From assembly GCF_024704835.1 (NCBI RefSeq), contig NZ_JAMXBE010000008.1, positions 180,918 through 244,917 of the forward strand: a stretch of DNA of 64,000 nt, written 5' to 3'. A program made the position numbers and the translations under genes. Origin of the DNA: Parapedobacter tibetensis. GTDB lineage: Bacteria > Bacteroidota > Bacteroidia > Sphingobacteriales > Sphingobacteriaceae. The notes below the pieces were generated by a model. That model was not told where the DNA came from, did no database searches, and saw only the letters and a program-made list of their open reading frames with translations. Numbering within the stretch: position 1 is the stretch's first letter; every line of letters begins with the position of its first letter. Shown in pieces: positions 37,210-46,416 of the stretch.

Positions 37210-38853
37210 TCATAAAGAGACTCCTCGTTTCCAAGGGATAAAATCATCTTGGTTGAGCCGTACGGCATGGGGAACGGCCGCTCCTGAGGCCACTTTTATG
37301 CAATATTCAAGAATTTCCGCTCCCATTTCCTCAACGGATTGTTGCCCGGAGATAATCGGTCCACAATCCACATCAATGATATCGGCCATCCGTTTGGCCA
37401 GTTCGCTATTGGTTGCCACTTTAATAACCGGACATATGGGATTGCCCGTGGGCGTTCCCAACCCGGTGGTAAACAGGATCAATGTTGCCCCGCTGGCCGC
37501 TTTCCCGGTAGTTGCCTCTACGTCATTTCCGGGTGTGCAGACCAGGTTTAGACCGGCTTTTACGGCAGGTTCGGTGTAATCGAGCACATCCACCACCGGA
37601 GCCGTTCCGCCCTTTTTGGCCGCGCCATTGCTTTTGATGGCATCGGTGATAAGCCCATCCTTGATGTTTCCAGGAGACGGATTCATATGAAACCCAGATC
37701 CCACACGTTCTGCAGAATCGCCATATGCACGCATCAATCCGATGAATTTTTTTGCAGCGGCTTCATCCAACGTTCTATCGATGAGATGCTGTTCGGCGCC
37801 ACACAGTTCCGGAAATTCGGCCAGCAGCACCTTCCCTCCCAATGCTACTAGAAGGTCCGAACAATAGCCTACCGCAGGATTAGCCGAGATACCGCTAAAG
37901 CCATCGCTTCCCCCACACTTCACCCCGATCGTCAATTGGCTAAGTGGTGCCGGTTTACGCTCCATTTTATTGGCTTCCACCAAACCAGTGAATGTCTTCT
38001 TGATCGCATCGGTAATCAGTTGTTCCTCACTCACAGATTGTTGCTGTTCGAAAATCGCTAGCGGTTTATCAAAACCTGGGTTACGGGCCTTCAAATCAGC
38101 CAAGAAATCCTGCACTTGCAAATTCTGGCAACCAAGGCTTAGTACGGTCACGCCGGCCACATTAGGATGATCTGTATAGGCGGCTAGGAGTTTGCTCAGT
38201 ACTGCTGCATCCTGTCTGATGCCCCCACACCCCCCTTGGTGGTTGAGGAATTTAATGCCATCGATGTTTTTGAATAACCTATCTACCGGTACGATGGATT
38301 CCTTAATCTCCAAAGAAGCTGATCTGTAATTACCTCCCTGTTCGTACAATTCCCGTAGCATCTTAGTCTTTGCTTTATACCGGTCTGTCACGGCATAGCC
38401 AAGTTCCGCATGGAGCGCCTCCTTAATGACATCGAGGTTTCTATTCTCACAAAACACCGTGGGAATAAACAACCAATGGTTGGCCGTCCCTACCTTACCG
38501 TCGCTTCTGTGGTATCCGTTGAAGGTGCGCCCCTCAAAACGGGAAACATCAGGAGGTGACCACTGATATTTATAGGGTCTATATTCATATGGAGCCGCAG
38601 CATGTTTTACATTATCTGTGGTCATACGCTCACCCTCATGCACATCCCATTGTATTTTTCCTACCAATGTCCCGTACATGATTACCGCATCGCCTTGCTG
38701 CAAGTCTTTCGTAAAAAATTTATGTTTGGATGGGATGTCCTCCACGAGGTGGTATTCCTTGCCTTCATGGATAATGGTGTCACCTGCCCCCACATCCTGC
38801 AGCGCTACCAATACATTATCACTTGGATGGATTTTCAATACACGTTGTGCCAT
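37210..38853 (-). CDS. uxaA: Altronate dehydratase
   Basis: This 547-residue protein is the full-length form, with an N-terminal SAF-like domain (about 1-95) and a C-terminal catalytic domain (about 110-547) holding HQGGCGGIRQD, CGGSDGFSGISANPA and NPSPGNIKDG. It dehydrates D-altronate to 2-keto-3-deoxygluconate with an iron-dependent mechanism. The start overlaps the uxaB stop by 1 nt (TAATG), so the two are translationally coupled. Confidence 0.96.
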   Translation of the reverse strand: MAQRVLKIHPSDNVLVALQDVGAGDTIIHEGKEYHLVEDIPSKHKFFTKDLQQGDAVIMYGTLVGKIQWDVHEGERMTTDNVKHAAAPYEYRPYKYQWSPPDVSRFEGRTFNGYHRSDGKVGTANHWLFIPTVFCENRNLDVIKEALHAELGYAVTDRYKAKTKMLRELYEQGGNYRSASLEIKESIVPVDRLFKNIDGIKFLNHQGGCGGIRQDAAVLSKLLAAYTDHPNVAGVTVLSLGCQNLQVQDFLADLKARNPGFDKPLAIFEQQQSVSEEQLITDAIKKTFTGLVEANKMERKPAPLSQLTIGVKCGGSDGFSGISANPAVGYCSDLLVALGGKVLLAEFPELCGAEQHLIDRTLDEAAAKKFIGLMRAYGDSAERVGSGFHMNPSPGNIKDGLITDAIKSNGAAKKGGTAPVVDVLDYTEPAVKAGLNLVCTPGNDVEATTGKAASGATLILFTTGLGTPTGNPICPVIKVATNSELAKRMADIIDVDCGPIISGQQSVEEMGAEILEYCIKVASGAAVPHAVRLNQDDFIPWKRGVSL

Positions 38854-40373
38854 TACGCTGTTGGGTTGCTATTACGTAGTACTTCCAAAGCCGGGGCGCG
38901 CAGGAAATCCTGCAAATATCCGGTCACTGCCGAAGCAAAACCAGGGATAAGGCTGAGGTTGGTATGCCATAGACTTTGGTTATTCAGTACTCGTTCCACC
39001 AAGGTTTCCGCATCGTATTTGGCCCAAAGGCTTTCAAAATACGCAGCTTGTTCGTCATTGATGGAATAAAAGCCATTGCCCACATTGCCTCGGTACGTAT
39101 CATCCACGCTACGCTTGCAGCGCATGAAGCGTAGGTAAGCTGCAAAACCCATTGCCATGTAGGTCGGCGGTTGTTGTTTTTGAGCATACCCTTCAAGCAA
39201 AGCGACATTCCGCATCTGCATTTTGGAGGTATAATTGAGGCCAATGCTCAGCCATTGGTGATCCAAGAAGGGGTTGCGGAATCTGTCGATGACGCTAGTG
39301 GCAAAGTCAAGGGCTTCTGCCTCACTGATTTTATCCCCTACGATAGTAGGGACAATTTCCCGTTCCATGAGGTGTTTGATATATCGCGAAAAATCGGCAT
39401 CCTGCATGGCTTCCCTGACCGTAGTGAAGCCGCATAAAACGGCAAGTCCGCAGGAGAAGGTATGGCTTCCATTGAGCAATCGCAATTTAAGTTCCTTGAA
39501 TTTCCAGATATCAGGAGCAATGGCTATCCCTGTATCCACTTGGGAAAACGTGAGTTTGCGTGCTACCTCTGGATGGTCGGCTGCAATGGCCCATAAGCGG
39601 AAAGGCTCCGCCATAATGGCCAATTCGTCGCTATAACCTAGTTTTTCCTCCACTTTTTCGAGTTCGGCCATAGGTAGCTTACCCGGTACGATACGGTCAA
39701 CGAGCGTATCGCAAAACTGGTTGGCTTCTTTAAGCCAATCCATAAAATCCGCACCCAATCCGTGGAACTCGGCAAGCTGGAGCACTATTTCCTTGAGCTT
39801 GTCACCATTGTTACTGATCAATTCAGTGGGCAAAATCACCAATCCCCTGCTTTTATCACCATTGAAGTGCCTAAAACGGCTATATAGAACCGCCGTAAGC
39901 TTGCCTGGAAACGAACGTGGCGGCTGTGCTTTCAAATCATCATGCTCATCCAGCACGATGCCTACTTCGGTCGTATTGGATATCACGACTTCCAGTTCCG
40001 GCTTGGCCGCAACTTTCATAATTTCATCCCATTGTTGGGCAGCCGATAGCACCCGGCTGATTGCAGACACCAAGATGGTTTCTTGTTTTTCTCCCCCCCC
40101 TTCAATTCCTTTGACATGAAGGGTATACAGACCATCTTGTTCAGCAAAAGCGTCCGTCCTTCCATTGGCTGTGGACTTCACCACTACAATCCGTCCATTG
40201 AAAACGCCTTGTCTGTTTGCTTTATCAATAAAATAATCCGGTAGGCCTCGTAGCAACACGCCGGTTCCAAATTGGAGTACCTTTTCAGGTAGTTTTGCCC
40301 ATCCATCCGGAGGCATGGTGATCCGTTGATTTTCTCGGTTGCCTATTACCCAATCGCTATTTAGCTTAACCAT
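38853..40373 (-). CDS. uxaB: Tagaturonate reductase (altronate oxidoreductase)
   Basis: The protein has 506 residues from the ATG at 40373 (MVKLNSDWVIGN), chosen over a longer frame with an unlikely N-terminus. It belongs to the mannitol dehydrogenase-like family: LQFGTGVLLRGLPDYFIDKAN is the NAD-binding turn, and the lysine-containing KLRLLNGSHTF segment carries the catalytic residues. It reduces tagaturonate to altronate. It heads the uxaB-uxaA-uxaC set and lies 40 nt after the GH105 gene on the same strand. Confidence 0.94.
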   Translation of the reverse strand: MVKLNSDWVIGNRENQRITMPPDGWAKLPEKVLQFGTGVLLRGLPDYFIDKANRQGVFNGRIVVVKSTANGRTDAFAEQDGLYTLHVKGIEGGGEKQETILVSAISRVLSAAQQWDEIMKVAAKPELEVVISNTTEVGIVLDEHDDLKAQPPRSFPGKLTAVLYSRFRHFNGDKSRGLVILPTELISNNGDKLKEIVLQLAEFHGLGADFMDWLKEANQFCDTLVDRIVPGKLPMAELEKVEEKLGYSDELAIMAEPFRLWAIAADHPEVARKLTFSQVDTGIAIAPDIWKFKELKLRLLNGSHTFSCGLAVLCGFTTVREAMQDADFSRYIKHLMEREIVPTIVGDKISEAEALDFATSVIDRFRNPFLDHQWLSIGLNYTSKMQMRNVALLEGYAQKQQPPTYMAMGFAAYLRFMRCKRSVDDTYRGNVGNGFYSINDEQAAYFESLWAKYDAETLVERVLNNQSLWHTNLSLIPGFASAVTGYLQDFLRAPALEVLRNSNPTA

Positions 40374-40413
40374 ATCCCTGTTGTGTTCTATTTCAAAATC
40401 CTGTATTATAAAA

Positions 40414-42345
40414 TCAATTTTTACTCCGCGCACGTTTGAGCAACCAGTTTACCCAGTCTTGTGTGGCTGCATAGTTCTGAAACGTAGGTGGGAGCTTCCT
40501 GCCATCCACATATTCATTGTATATCCAAGGATCACCCAATGCGAAGACCGTACCTTTTCCATACTTGGCATATGCCATGAGGTCTTTCCCCTCATGAGAC
40601 AAGAGTGGACGTGCAGGCGCTGAAAGGTCGAGCGTGCTTACTTCTTTCAAGAACAACGTTAAACCCTTGGTAAAAACCGGGTTACGGGGCGGCACAACTA
40701 CCGTCCCCTGGCTGAAGTCATTGTTTTTGACCATCAGCTCATTGTCTTCGTTGAAACGAATACCGAAACGTTGGGCCAAGCGGTTGAAGTGTTCGAATTC
40801 CGCATTGCCAGCATCGTTGCTCAGCAACACCAGCACCCCACCGCTATGCACCCAATCGGCAATGACGGATAGCTGAGGCTCCTCCAGGTAATTCGGGTTT
40901 GGCGTTTCTTTGTCCGTATCCGGATCCACGATGATATAGATGGAAGCATTGCTTAGCGTTTCTTTATCCGGCTTGGTTGTCAAATTCGTGGTCTTTGCTC
41001 CATACATCCGGAATATGTGCCCAAGGAATGCGTATCCACCATGGGATTGTTCTTCCCAAACGTAATGGAATCGCACGTCTTGACCAGCTAGGTTTTTACG
41101 ATATTCATTGTTGTAAAAATAATCCAGCACCACGGTCTTACCCTTGCCTAATTTCAACTGGGGGAGCATTTCCATTTCGGTGGCGCATTTGATAAATGCG
41201 CCGATTCCTTTCGGGTCATTCTGAATCACCGGTTCGCTCATGTAATATTCAAAGCTACCATCGCGGTACCTACCGCTACCGCCAAGGCCGGAAACCATCA
41301 CGGTTCCTTCGAGGTTGATACCACCGTCTTCCCGCTCACTGATGAACTCGTTAAGTATCCCTTGATATCCCTTGCGTGCATTTTTCAAGAATCGATCCGG
41401 TAAATACCCCAAGCGTACTCCCTTGGCCAAGGTATAGACGAGCATGGCGGAGGCAGAGGCTTCCAGGTAATTCCCCTCGCGATACCCCATATCCACCACA
41501 TCATACCACACCCCGGATTTCCTATCCTGAAATTGCACCACAGCATCCGCCAGGCGAACCAAGATATTGGCAAGCGAGTCGACACCAGGATGCCCATCGG
41601 GAAAATGCTCAATGGCATCTACCAGCGCCATGCCAAACCAACCAAGGGAACGCCCCCAGAAATTGGGAGATCTGCCCGTCACGTCATCCGCCCATGCCTG
41701 TTCACGTGACTCGTCCCAACCATGGTAGAGCAATCCGGTTTTATCATCGCGGCTGTGCTTTTCCATCAGCACAAATTGGTTGGTGATGTCGTCAAACGCT
41801 TCCGGCTCCCCATATAGCTTGGCATATTCCGCATAGAACGGTTGCCCCATATAAAGCCCATCCAACCACATTTGGTGCGTATATATTTTTTTATGCCAAA
41901 ACCCTCCTTCCGAGGTCCGTGGATGGGTGCGTAATTGATCGCGAAGCAGATTGGCCGCTTTGTAATATTTTTCCTTGCCGGTCACTTGTGCTAGTAGCAG
42001 CAATACCTTTCCATTATTGACGAAGTCGATATTATAATCTTCTCTCTTGTAGGAACGGATGGTACCGTCTTCCTGCACATACCGATCCATCTGCAGCTGA
42101 ATGTAATCAAACCATTTGGCATCCCCTGTGGCTTTCCACACCGCTTCGGTCCCTTTGAGGATCACACCAAGGTCGTAACTCCATTTTGCCGGCGTACCGG
42201 GTTTCCCCAGATTGAATGAATCGGGCCAAAGCTTCATGGCCGTCGCAGCCATCAGCTCACTATACTTAGTCGTTTCGTTTTGTGCAAAACCCACCTGCAC
42301 CATTATGCAGGAAACCAACAACGCAATTATACTTCCTTTCTTCAT
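40414..42345 (-). CDS. GH105 unsaturated rhamnogalacturonyl hydrolase with C-terminal DUF4350-like domain
   Basis: The protein has 643 residues from the ATG at 42345, with a Sec signal peptide (cleavage near residue 23, after GFA). The first part (about 25-385) is an alpha/alpha barrel of family GH105/GH88: MWLDGLYMGQPFYAEY and RSPNFWGRSLGWFGMALVD hold the likely catalytic acids. It would remove the unsaturated galacturonyl residue that pectate or rhamnogalacturonan lyases leave. The last 250 residues resemble a DUF4350/ThuA-like Rossmann domain (IYIIVDPDTDKETPNPNY, SGGVLVLLSNDAGNAE) of unknown role. It lies 13 nt after the GH28 gene. Confidence 0.9.
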   Translation of the reverse strand: MKKGSIIALLVSCIMVQVGFAQNETTKYSELMAATAMKLWPDSFNLGKPGTPAKWSYDLGVILKGTEAVWKATGDAKWFDYIQLQMDRYVQEDGTIRSYKREDYNIDFVNNGKVLLLLAQVTGKEKYYKAANLLRDQLRTHPRTSEGGFWHKKIYTHQMWLDGLYMGQPFYAEYAKLYGEPEAFDDITNQFVLMEKHSRDDKTGLLYHGWDESREQAWADDVTGRSPNFWGRSLGWFGMALVDAIEHFPDGHPGVDSLANILVRLADAVVQFQDRKSGVWYDVVDMGYREGNYLEASASAMLVYTLAKGVRLGYLPDRFLKNARKGYQGILNEFISEREDGGINLEGTVMVSGLGGSGRYRDGSFEYYMSEPVIQNDPKGIGAFIKCATEMEMLPQLKLGKGKTVVLDYFYNNEYRKNLAGQDVRFHYVWEEQSHGGYAFLGHIFRMYGAKTTNLTTKPDKETLSNASIYIIVDPDTDKETPNPNYLEEPQLSVIADWVHSGGVLVLLSNDAGNAEFEHFNRLAQRFGIRFNEDNELMVKNNDFSQGTVVVPPRNPVFTKGLTLFLKEVSTLDLSAPARPLLSHEGKDLMAYAKYGKGTVFALGDPWIYNEYVDGRKLPPTFQNYAATQDWVNWLLKRARSKN

Positions 42346-42358
42346 GTTTGTCGTTTTA

Positions 42359-43999
42359 TTAATTAAATGAAACCACCTGAGCTTTCGCGCCGAAATCCCC
42401 CAGCACAGGTCTAGCAGCTTTCCCGGCATCCGTGTTCTCCACCCGGATATCCTTGCTTCTATCCCCTTGTATGTGTACCAATACCTCCGCCCCTTTATTA
42501 TAGGTTATCTGGTCTAATAGAACACCATCGCTATTCAGGATATAGGCCACAGGGCCAGCTTCCGTATTGTCTACCGTTATATGCTTTAAGCTGATGCCGC
42601 TCGCTTCCTGGATATCAATCCCCTGTTTTGCCCGCACATGCAGGTTGTTGATATGGATATCACGGATATGCATCTCGGGGAGTCCCCTTATAAACAATCC
42701 TTTGTTGGCGCCATCGCAAAACACATTGCTGATGTGGAAGTTACGGAACTGAGGCGTACCTTCATCCACGGCCATCATTTCCACTTTGGGTGGTTGCCGG
42801 GTTTCGCCCGTTGCCGGAACCGGATCCACGGCTTCATAATACATATCAAAAAGTATGGCCTCGCCGGGAATATCCTTCATGAAGATATCTTTTATAAATA
42901 CGTTTTCAACTACCCCCCCTCGTCCGCGGGTTGTCTTGAAACGTAAGCCAATATCTGTACCTACGAAGGTAAGGTTAGAAATATAGAGGTTGCGTGCACC
43001 GCCGCTCATTTCACTCCCCACCACAAAACCTCCATGCGCATGATATACCGTGCAATTACGCACCCATAGATTTTCGGTGGGCATCCCTATTTTGCGGCCA
43101 TATTCATTCTTGCCACTTTTTACACAGATGGCGTCATCACCCACGTCAAATGAACAATTTTCCACTAACACATTGGTACATGATTCGATATCCAAACCAT
43201 CCCCGTTTTGCGAGTACCATGGGTTGCGAACCGTGATTCCCTTTATCGTGATGTCGCGGCTCATTAGGGGGTGGATGTTCCAAGCTCCTGAATTCTGGAA
43301 GGTTACCCCTTCCAATAAAATACCTTCACATCTTTCCAGTACGATTAGGTTAGGCCGCAGAAAATCCTTGATTTCTTCAAAAAACCGTTGGTCCTTTTCC
43401 GGGGTAATTTCCCCAGCGTCTTTATATCGCTTTCCCTTTAATGCATTTTCCGTAGGATACCACTCTTTGCCGTCAGGTGTGAGCACTCCACCGGAGGCGA
43501 CCAATTTTTTCCATTGGGAGTCCGTCATTTTTCCTTTTTTCACGAATCGCCAAGCATCACCATTACCATCAATAATTCCATGGCCTGTAATGGCGATGTT
43601 CCGTTGCCCTTCGGCCCGGATTGGAGAATGCCTACGCACCTGCTTTAGCCCTTCCCAACCGGTTTCTATTAATGGGTATTGGTCAAAATCATCGGTAAAT
43701 TGCAACAAGGCATTGCGTTCCAGGTACAGGTTTACATTGCTTTTGAGCACAAAGGGTCCTGACACCCATACCCCTGCTGGAATACGCACCACACCACCGC
43801 CGTTGCCATGGCAAGCGTCAATAGCCGTAGTAATGCTTGCCGTGTTTAATGTATGGAGTGTGGCATTTGCCCCAAAATCCCGGATATCAAACGTGTCCGT
43901 TTTGAATGTAGGCAATGGGACATCCGCTTCTGGCCACTGCGCTTGCGCAGAGGCAAAAGAAAGAGCCATTATCCACGCTACAGTGGTTAGTTTCTTCAT
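42359..43999 (-). CDS. GH28 polygalacturonase-family glycoside hydrolase
   Basis: The protein has 546 residues from the ATG at 43999, with a signal peptide ending near residue 21 (SAQAQ). The right-handed beta-helix carries GH28 catalytic motifs in order: NGDGLDIESC, VGDDAICVKSG, HGGFVVGSEMSGG and RFKTTRGRGG. Members cleave galacturonan or rhamnogalacturonan backbones with inversion. The region between about 180 and 230 is longer than in plant enzymes, as is common in Bacteroidota periplasmic exo-enzymes. The 139-bp gap upstream contains a third, weaker copy of the pectin-locus motif. Confidence 0.93.
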   Translation of the reverse strand: MKKLTTVAWIMALSFASAQAQWPEADVPLPTFKTDTFDIRDFGANATLHTLNTASITTAIDACHGNGGGVVRIPAGVWVSGPFVLKSNVNLYLERNALLQFTDDFDQYPLIETGWEGLKQVRRHSPIRAEGQRNIAITGHGIIDGNGDAWRFVKKGKMTDSQWKKLVASGGVLTPDGKEWYPTENALKGKRYKDAGEITPEKDQRFFEEIKDFLRPNLIVLERCEGILLEGVTFQNSGAWNIHPLMSRDITIKGITVRNPWYSQNGDGLDIESCTNVLVENCSFDVGDDAICVKSGKNEYGRKIGMPTENLWVRNCTVYHAHGGFVVGSEMSGGARNLYISNLTFVGTDIGLRFKTTRGRGGVVENVFIKDIFMKDIPGEAILFDMYYEAVDPVPATGETRQPPKVEMMAVDEGTPQFRNFHISNVFCDGANKGLFIRGLPEMHIRDIHINNLHVRAKQGIDIQEASGISLKHITVDNTEAGPVAYILNSDGVLLDQITYNKGAEVLVHIQGDRSKDIRVENTDAGKAARPVLGDFGAKAQVVSFN

Positions 44000-44109
44000 G
44001 TTTACGCGTAATCTTATAAGTTGTTTATATCTCATGAATGCTTACAATGTTAATGCTATGCGGATTTGTTATCAACGAATTGCTAACATTTATTTGCGCA
44101 AACGATACC

Positions 44110-44123
44110 GACAACGATTGCAT
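44110..44123 (+). promoter_or_regulatory. Third, weaker copy of the pectin-locus motif
   Basis: GACAACGATTGCAT matches the motif GGCAACGATTGCGT at 53742 in 12 of 14 positions. It lies in the gap between the GH28 and acetylesterase genes and may serve an internal promoter, but the distance to a possible -7 box differs from the other two copies. Confidence 0.35.
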
Positions 44124-44138
44124 ACAGGTGCTTCGCCA

Positions 44139-44909
44139 TCAATCCTTGAAATACATCTCCAATTCAGGGATTTTTGCCTTCATTTCCGCCACAGCCAGAT
44201 CACATAGCTTGAATGCTCCGGTACCCGATAAGTGTGTGTCATCCGTAGCGCCTTTTGCCAGCGTTTCATATTGACCGGGCGCTAGATGGAGGAATAACGA
44301 CTTGGAACGCTCTGGACCCCACTCCAGCAGCAGCTCCCTTGTCCGGGCATGCATATCCAGCAACACCACTCCCTGTTCCTCGGCCACCTTACGTACAGCC
44401 TCCGGGTATTTTCCGTGTGTTTCAAGCAAATAACCGCGGTCATCAAATTTTCGACGTACAATGGGTGTGGCCAATACCGGAATCCCGCCCCGTTCCTGTG
44501 TCTCTTGGATGTATTGTTCTAATTGCTGTGGATATTCAACATCCGGATCCGCATATCGCGCTGGACTGTTCGCCTTCTGGTCATTGTGCCCAAATTCAAT
44601 AATCACATAATCTCCGGTTTTTATCCGTTCTTTCACTTTGTCCCAATGGCCTTCATCCCGGAAGCTTTTCGTGCTTCTGCCGTTCAGTGCATGGTTTTCT
44701 ACCCGTACGCCTTCATCGAAATACAACGGCAGCACCTGCCCCCACCCTTTTTCGGGATTGCTCTCCCGGTAGGGCTTGTCGGCCACCGTGGAATCGCCGA
44801 TGAGAAATACCGTTATCTGTCGTTGGTCGTTCCATGCGAAGGCAGTAAACAGCGCTACTAGTGGAACGATCATCCATTTCACCCGCCTTGCCAAACAATT
44901 TTGCTTCAT
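44139..44909 (-). CDS. Rhamnogalacturonan acetylesterase (SGNH, CE12-like)
   Basis: This 256-residue SGNH hydrolase shows FLIGDSTVADK (catalytic Ser, block I), NGRSTKSF (block II Gly), EFGHNDQK (block III Asn) and DDTHLSGTG (block V Asp/His). This set is typical of family CE12, which removes acetyl groups from rhamnogalacturonan I. An N-terminal hydrophobic segment (about 12-26) is a signal peptide or anchor. It follows the Gfo/Idh gene by 12 nt in the pectin operon. Confidence 0.92.
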   Translation of the reverse strand: MKQNCLARRVKWMIVPLVALFTAFAWNDQRQITVFLIGDSTVADKPYRESNPEKGWGQVLPLYFDEGVRVENHALNGRSTKSFRDEGHWDKVKERIKTGDYVIIEFGHNDQKANSPARYADPDVEYPQQLEQYIQETQERGGIPVLATPIVRRKFDDRGYLLETHGKYPEAVRKVAEEQGVVLLDMHARTRELLLEWGPERSKSLFLHLAPGQYETLAKGATDDTHLSGTGAFKLCDLAVAEMKAKIPELEMYFKD

Positions 44910-44921
44910 CAGTCAACACGT

Positions 44922-46325
44922 TTAAGAAATGCGCTTGGGCATGGGTTTAAGATCAGTGAGTGACGCTATCTTTACCGGCGCATTCGCATCGATGCTTTTC
45001 CTCGCCGCAATACCGATGAGGACAGACATCACGCCGTCTCGAACGCCGGCAGCATGACCGAAAGGATCTGGCGCCTCTTTGTTCTTAAAAATCTTATCGT
45101 GCAAGCGCCTGTCGCCACCACCATGGCCGCTCCGTTCGCTTGCCACCTGGATAACTTTATAGTCAGACCAGTTTTTGTAAAGCACTAGCGGCTCTTGAAT
45201 CATGTCTTCTTGCTTTGTTTGGTTCATTTCAGCCGCATGCAGGTCTTCTTGATCCAAGTGATCGTTTTTCATCCACGGAATGTCCAGCCAAGCTTCAATC
45301 CGCCCCTTATGGCCGTTGAACGCTATACGCCAGCCCTCGAAAGGCGAATAGGTGGTGAGCGAATAGTTAACGACGACCTTATTCGCATACTTGATCTGGG
45401 CAGACATTTTATCATAGATATCGATTTCATTCCGATACACACAGCCATCCCGGATGTATCCATCATGCTCCTCATGGGCCACATACAGCTTCATGCTATG
45501 TGCATCTTTGGTGATATCCCAATAGTATGCACATTCCTGTTTGTGTGGGCAACTGCGACAACTTTTGCCTCGGAAAGGGCCGTTGCTTCCATAGTGTTCG
45601 AGCGCACCATAAGCGAAAACCTCCTCAGGATCCGAGTCGATCCACCAGTTCAATAAGTCAAAATGATGGGTGGCTTTATGCACCCATAGCGAACCACCGC
45701 TATTCATCAATCCATGCCACCTTCGATAATAAGATGCCCCATGGTGGGTATTCAGATACCAGTTGAAATCCACTGAAGTAATTTCGCCGATTTCATTGTT
45801 CTGAAGCAATTCCTTGATTTTGGTCATGTAGGGGCTCCAGCGGTAATTAAAACCGACAATCAGGTTTTTCCCATATTTCCGTTCCGCGTCCAATATGGCC
45901 TGCGCCTTAGTCTCGTCAGTAGTTAGCGGCTTTTCGGTAAGCACATCGCTACCAGCCGCCAGCCCTTTGATGATAAACTCATGGTGTGTGGAGTCTTTGG
46001 TACACACGATGACCAGATCCGGTTTGGATTTTTGCAACATTTCATCGAAATCCACATAAATCGGGCAGTTTACTTTCATGTATTCCTTAGCAAATGCGAG
46101 CCTACCGGGATTGATATCACTTAATCCGACGAACTCCAGCAAATCGGGATATTGTTCCACGAGCCGTTTGCCCCAGAATGATATGCCGCGTACACCGGTG
46201 CCTACCAATACGACACGAAGTTTCCTTGTTAAACCAAAAGCATGGTTAGGCATGGAAACCGCACTCCCTGCTGCCAGCACACCTATCGAATAAAGAAAAG
46301 AGCGTCTTGAAAGATTAGTTTTCAT
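44922..46325 (-). CDS. Tat-exported Gfo/Idh/MocA-family oxidoreductase
   Basis: This 467-residue protein starts with a twin-arginine signal (SRRSFLYSIGVLAAGSAVS). The NAD(P)-binding fold follows (VVLVGTGVRG), then the family EKP motif in LTEKPLTTDE and the C-terminal substrate domain. A cysteine cluster, CRSCPHKQEC (about residues 255-264), might bind a metal. Export by Tat implies folding with cofactor before secretion. Secreted members of the family can act as oxidoreductases or as glycosidases that use bound NAD without net turnover. Here it sits between susD and the acetylesterase gene, so a pectin-derived sugar is the likely substrate; which one is unknown. Confidence 0.85.
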   Translation of the reverse strand: MKTNLSRRSFLYSIGVLAAGSAVSMPNHAFGLTRKLRVVLVGTGVRGISFWGKRLVEQYPDLLEFVGLSDINPGRLAFAKEYMKVNCPIYVDFDEMLQKSKPDLVIVCTKDSTHHEFIIKGLAAGSDVLTEKPLTTDETKAQAILDAERKYGKNLIVGFNYRWSPYMTKIKELLQNNEIGEITSVDFNWYLNTHHGASYYRRWHGLMNSGGSLWVHKATHHFDLLNWWIDSDPEEVFAYGALEHYGSNGPFRGKSCRSCPHKQECAYYWDITKDAHSMKLYVAHEEHDGYIRDGCVYRNEIDIYDKMSAQIKYANKVVVNYSLTTYSPFEGWRIAFNGHKGRIEAWLDIPWMKNDHLDQEDLHAAEMNQTKQEDMIQEPLVLYKNWSDYKVIQVASERSGHGGGDRRLHDKIFKNKEAPDPFGHAAGVRDGVMSVLIGIAARKSIDANAPVKIASLTDLKPMPKRIS

Positions 46326-46354
46326 TGTTGTTTGTTGTTTAGAAGTTAGTTAGT

Positions 46355-46371
46355 TGCATCGTCATGATGCA
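46355..46371. other. Intercistronic hairpin after susD
   Basis: TGCATC (46355-46360) and GATGCA (46366-46371) pair around 5 nt in the gap between susD and the Gfo/Idh gene. It is too weak for a terminator but could protect the 3' end of the susCD message. Confidence 0.3.
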
Positions 46372-46416
46372 CATGGGTTGTTTCTTGAAAGCAAGTTATC
46401 AAAAAATATGGAACCG

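Noticed and set aside
43050..44207. A 385-codon plus-strand open frame opposite the GH28 gene
   Set aside because: It is antisense to a protein with all GH28 motifs and a signal peptide; its own translation has no recognisable domain.
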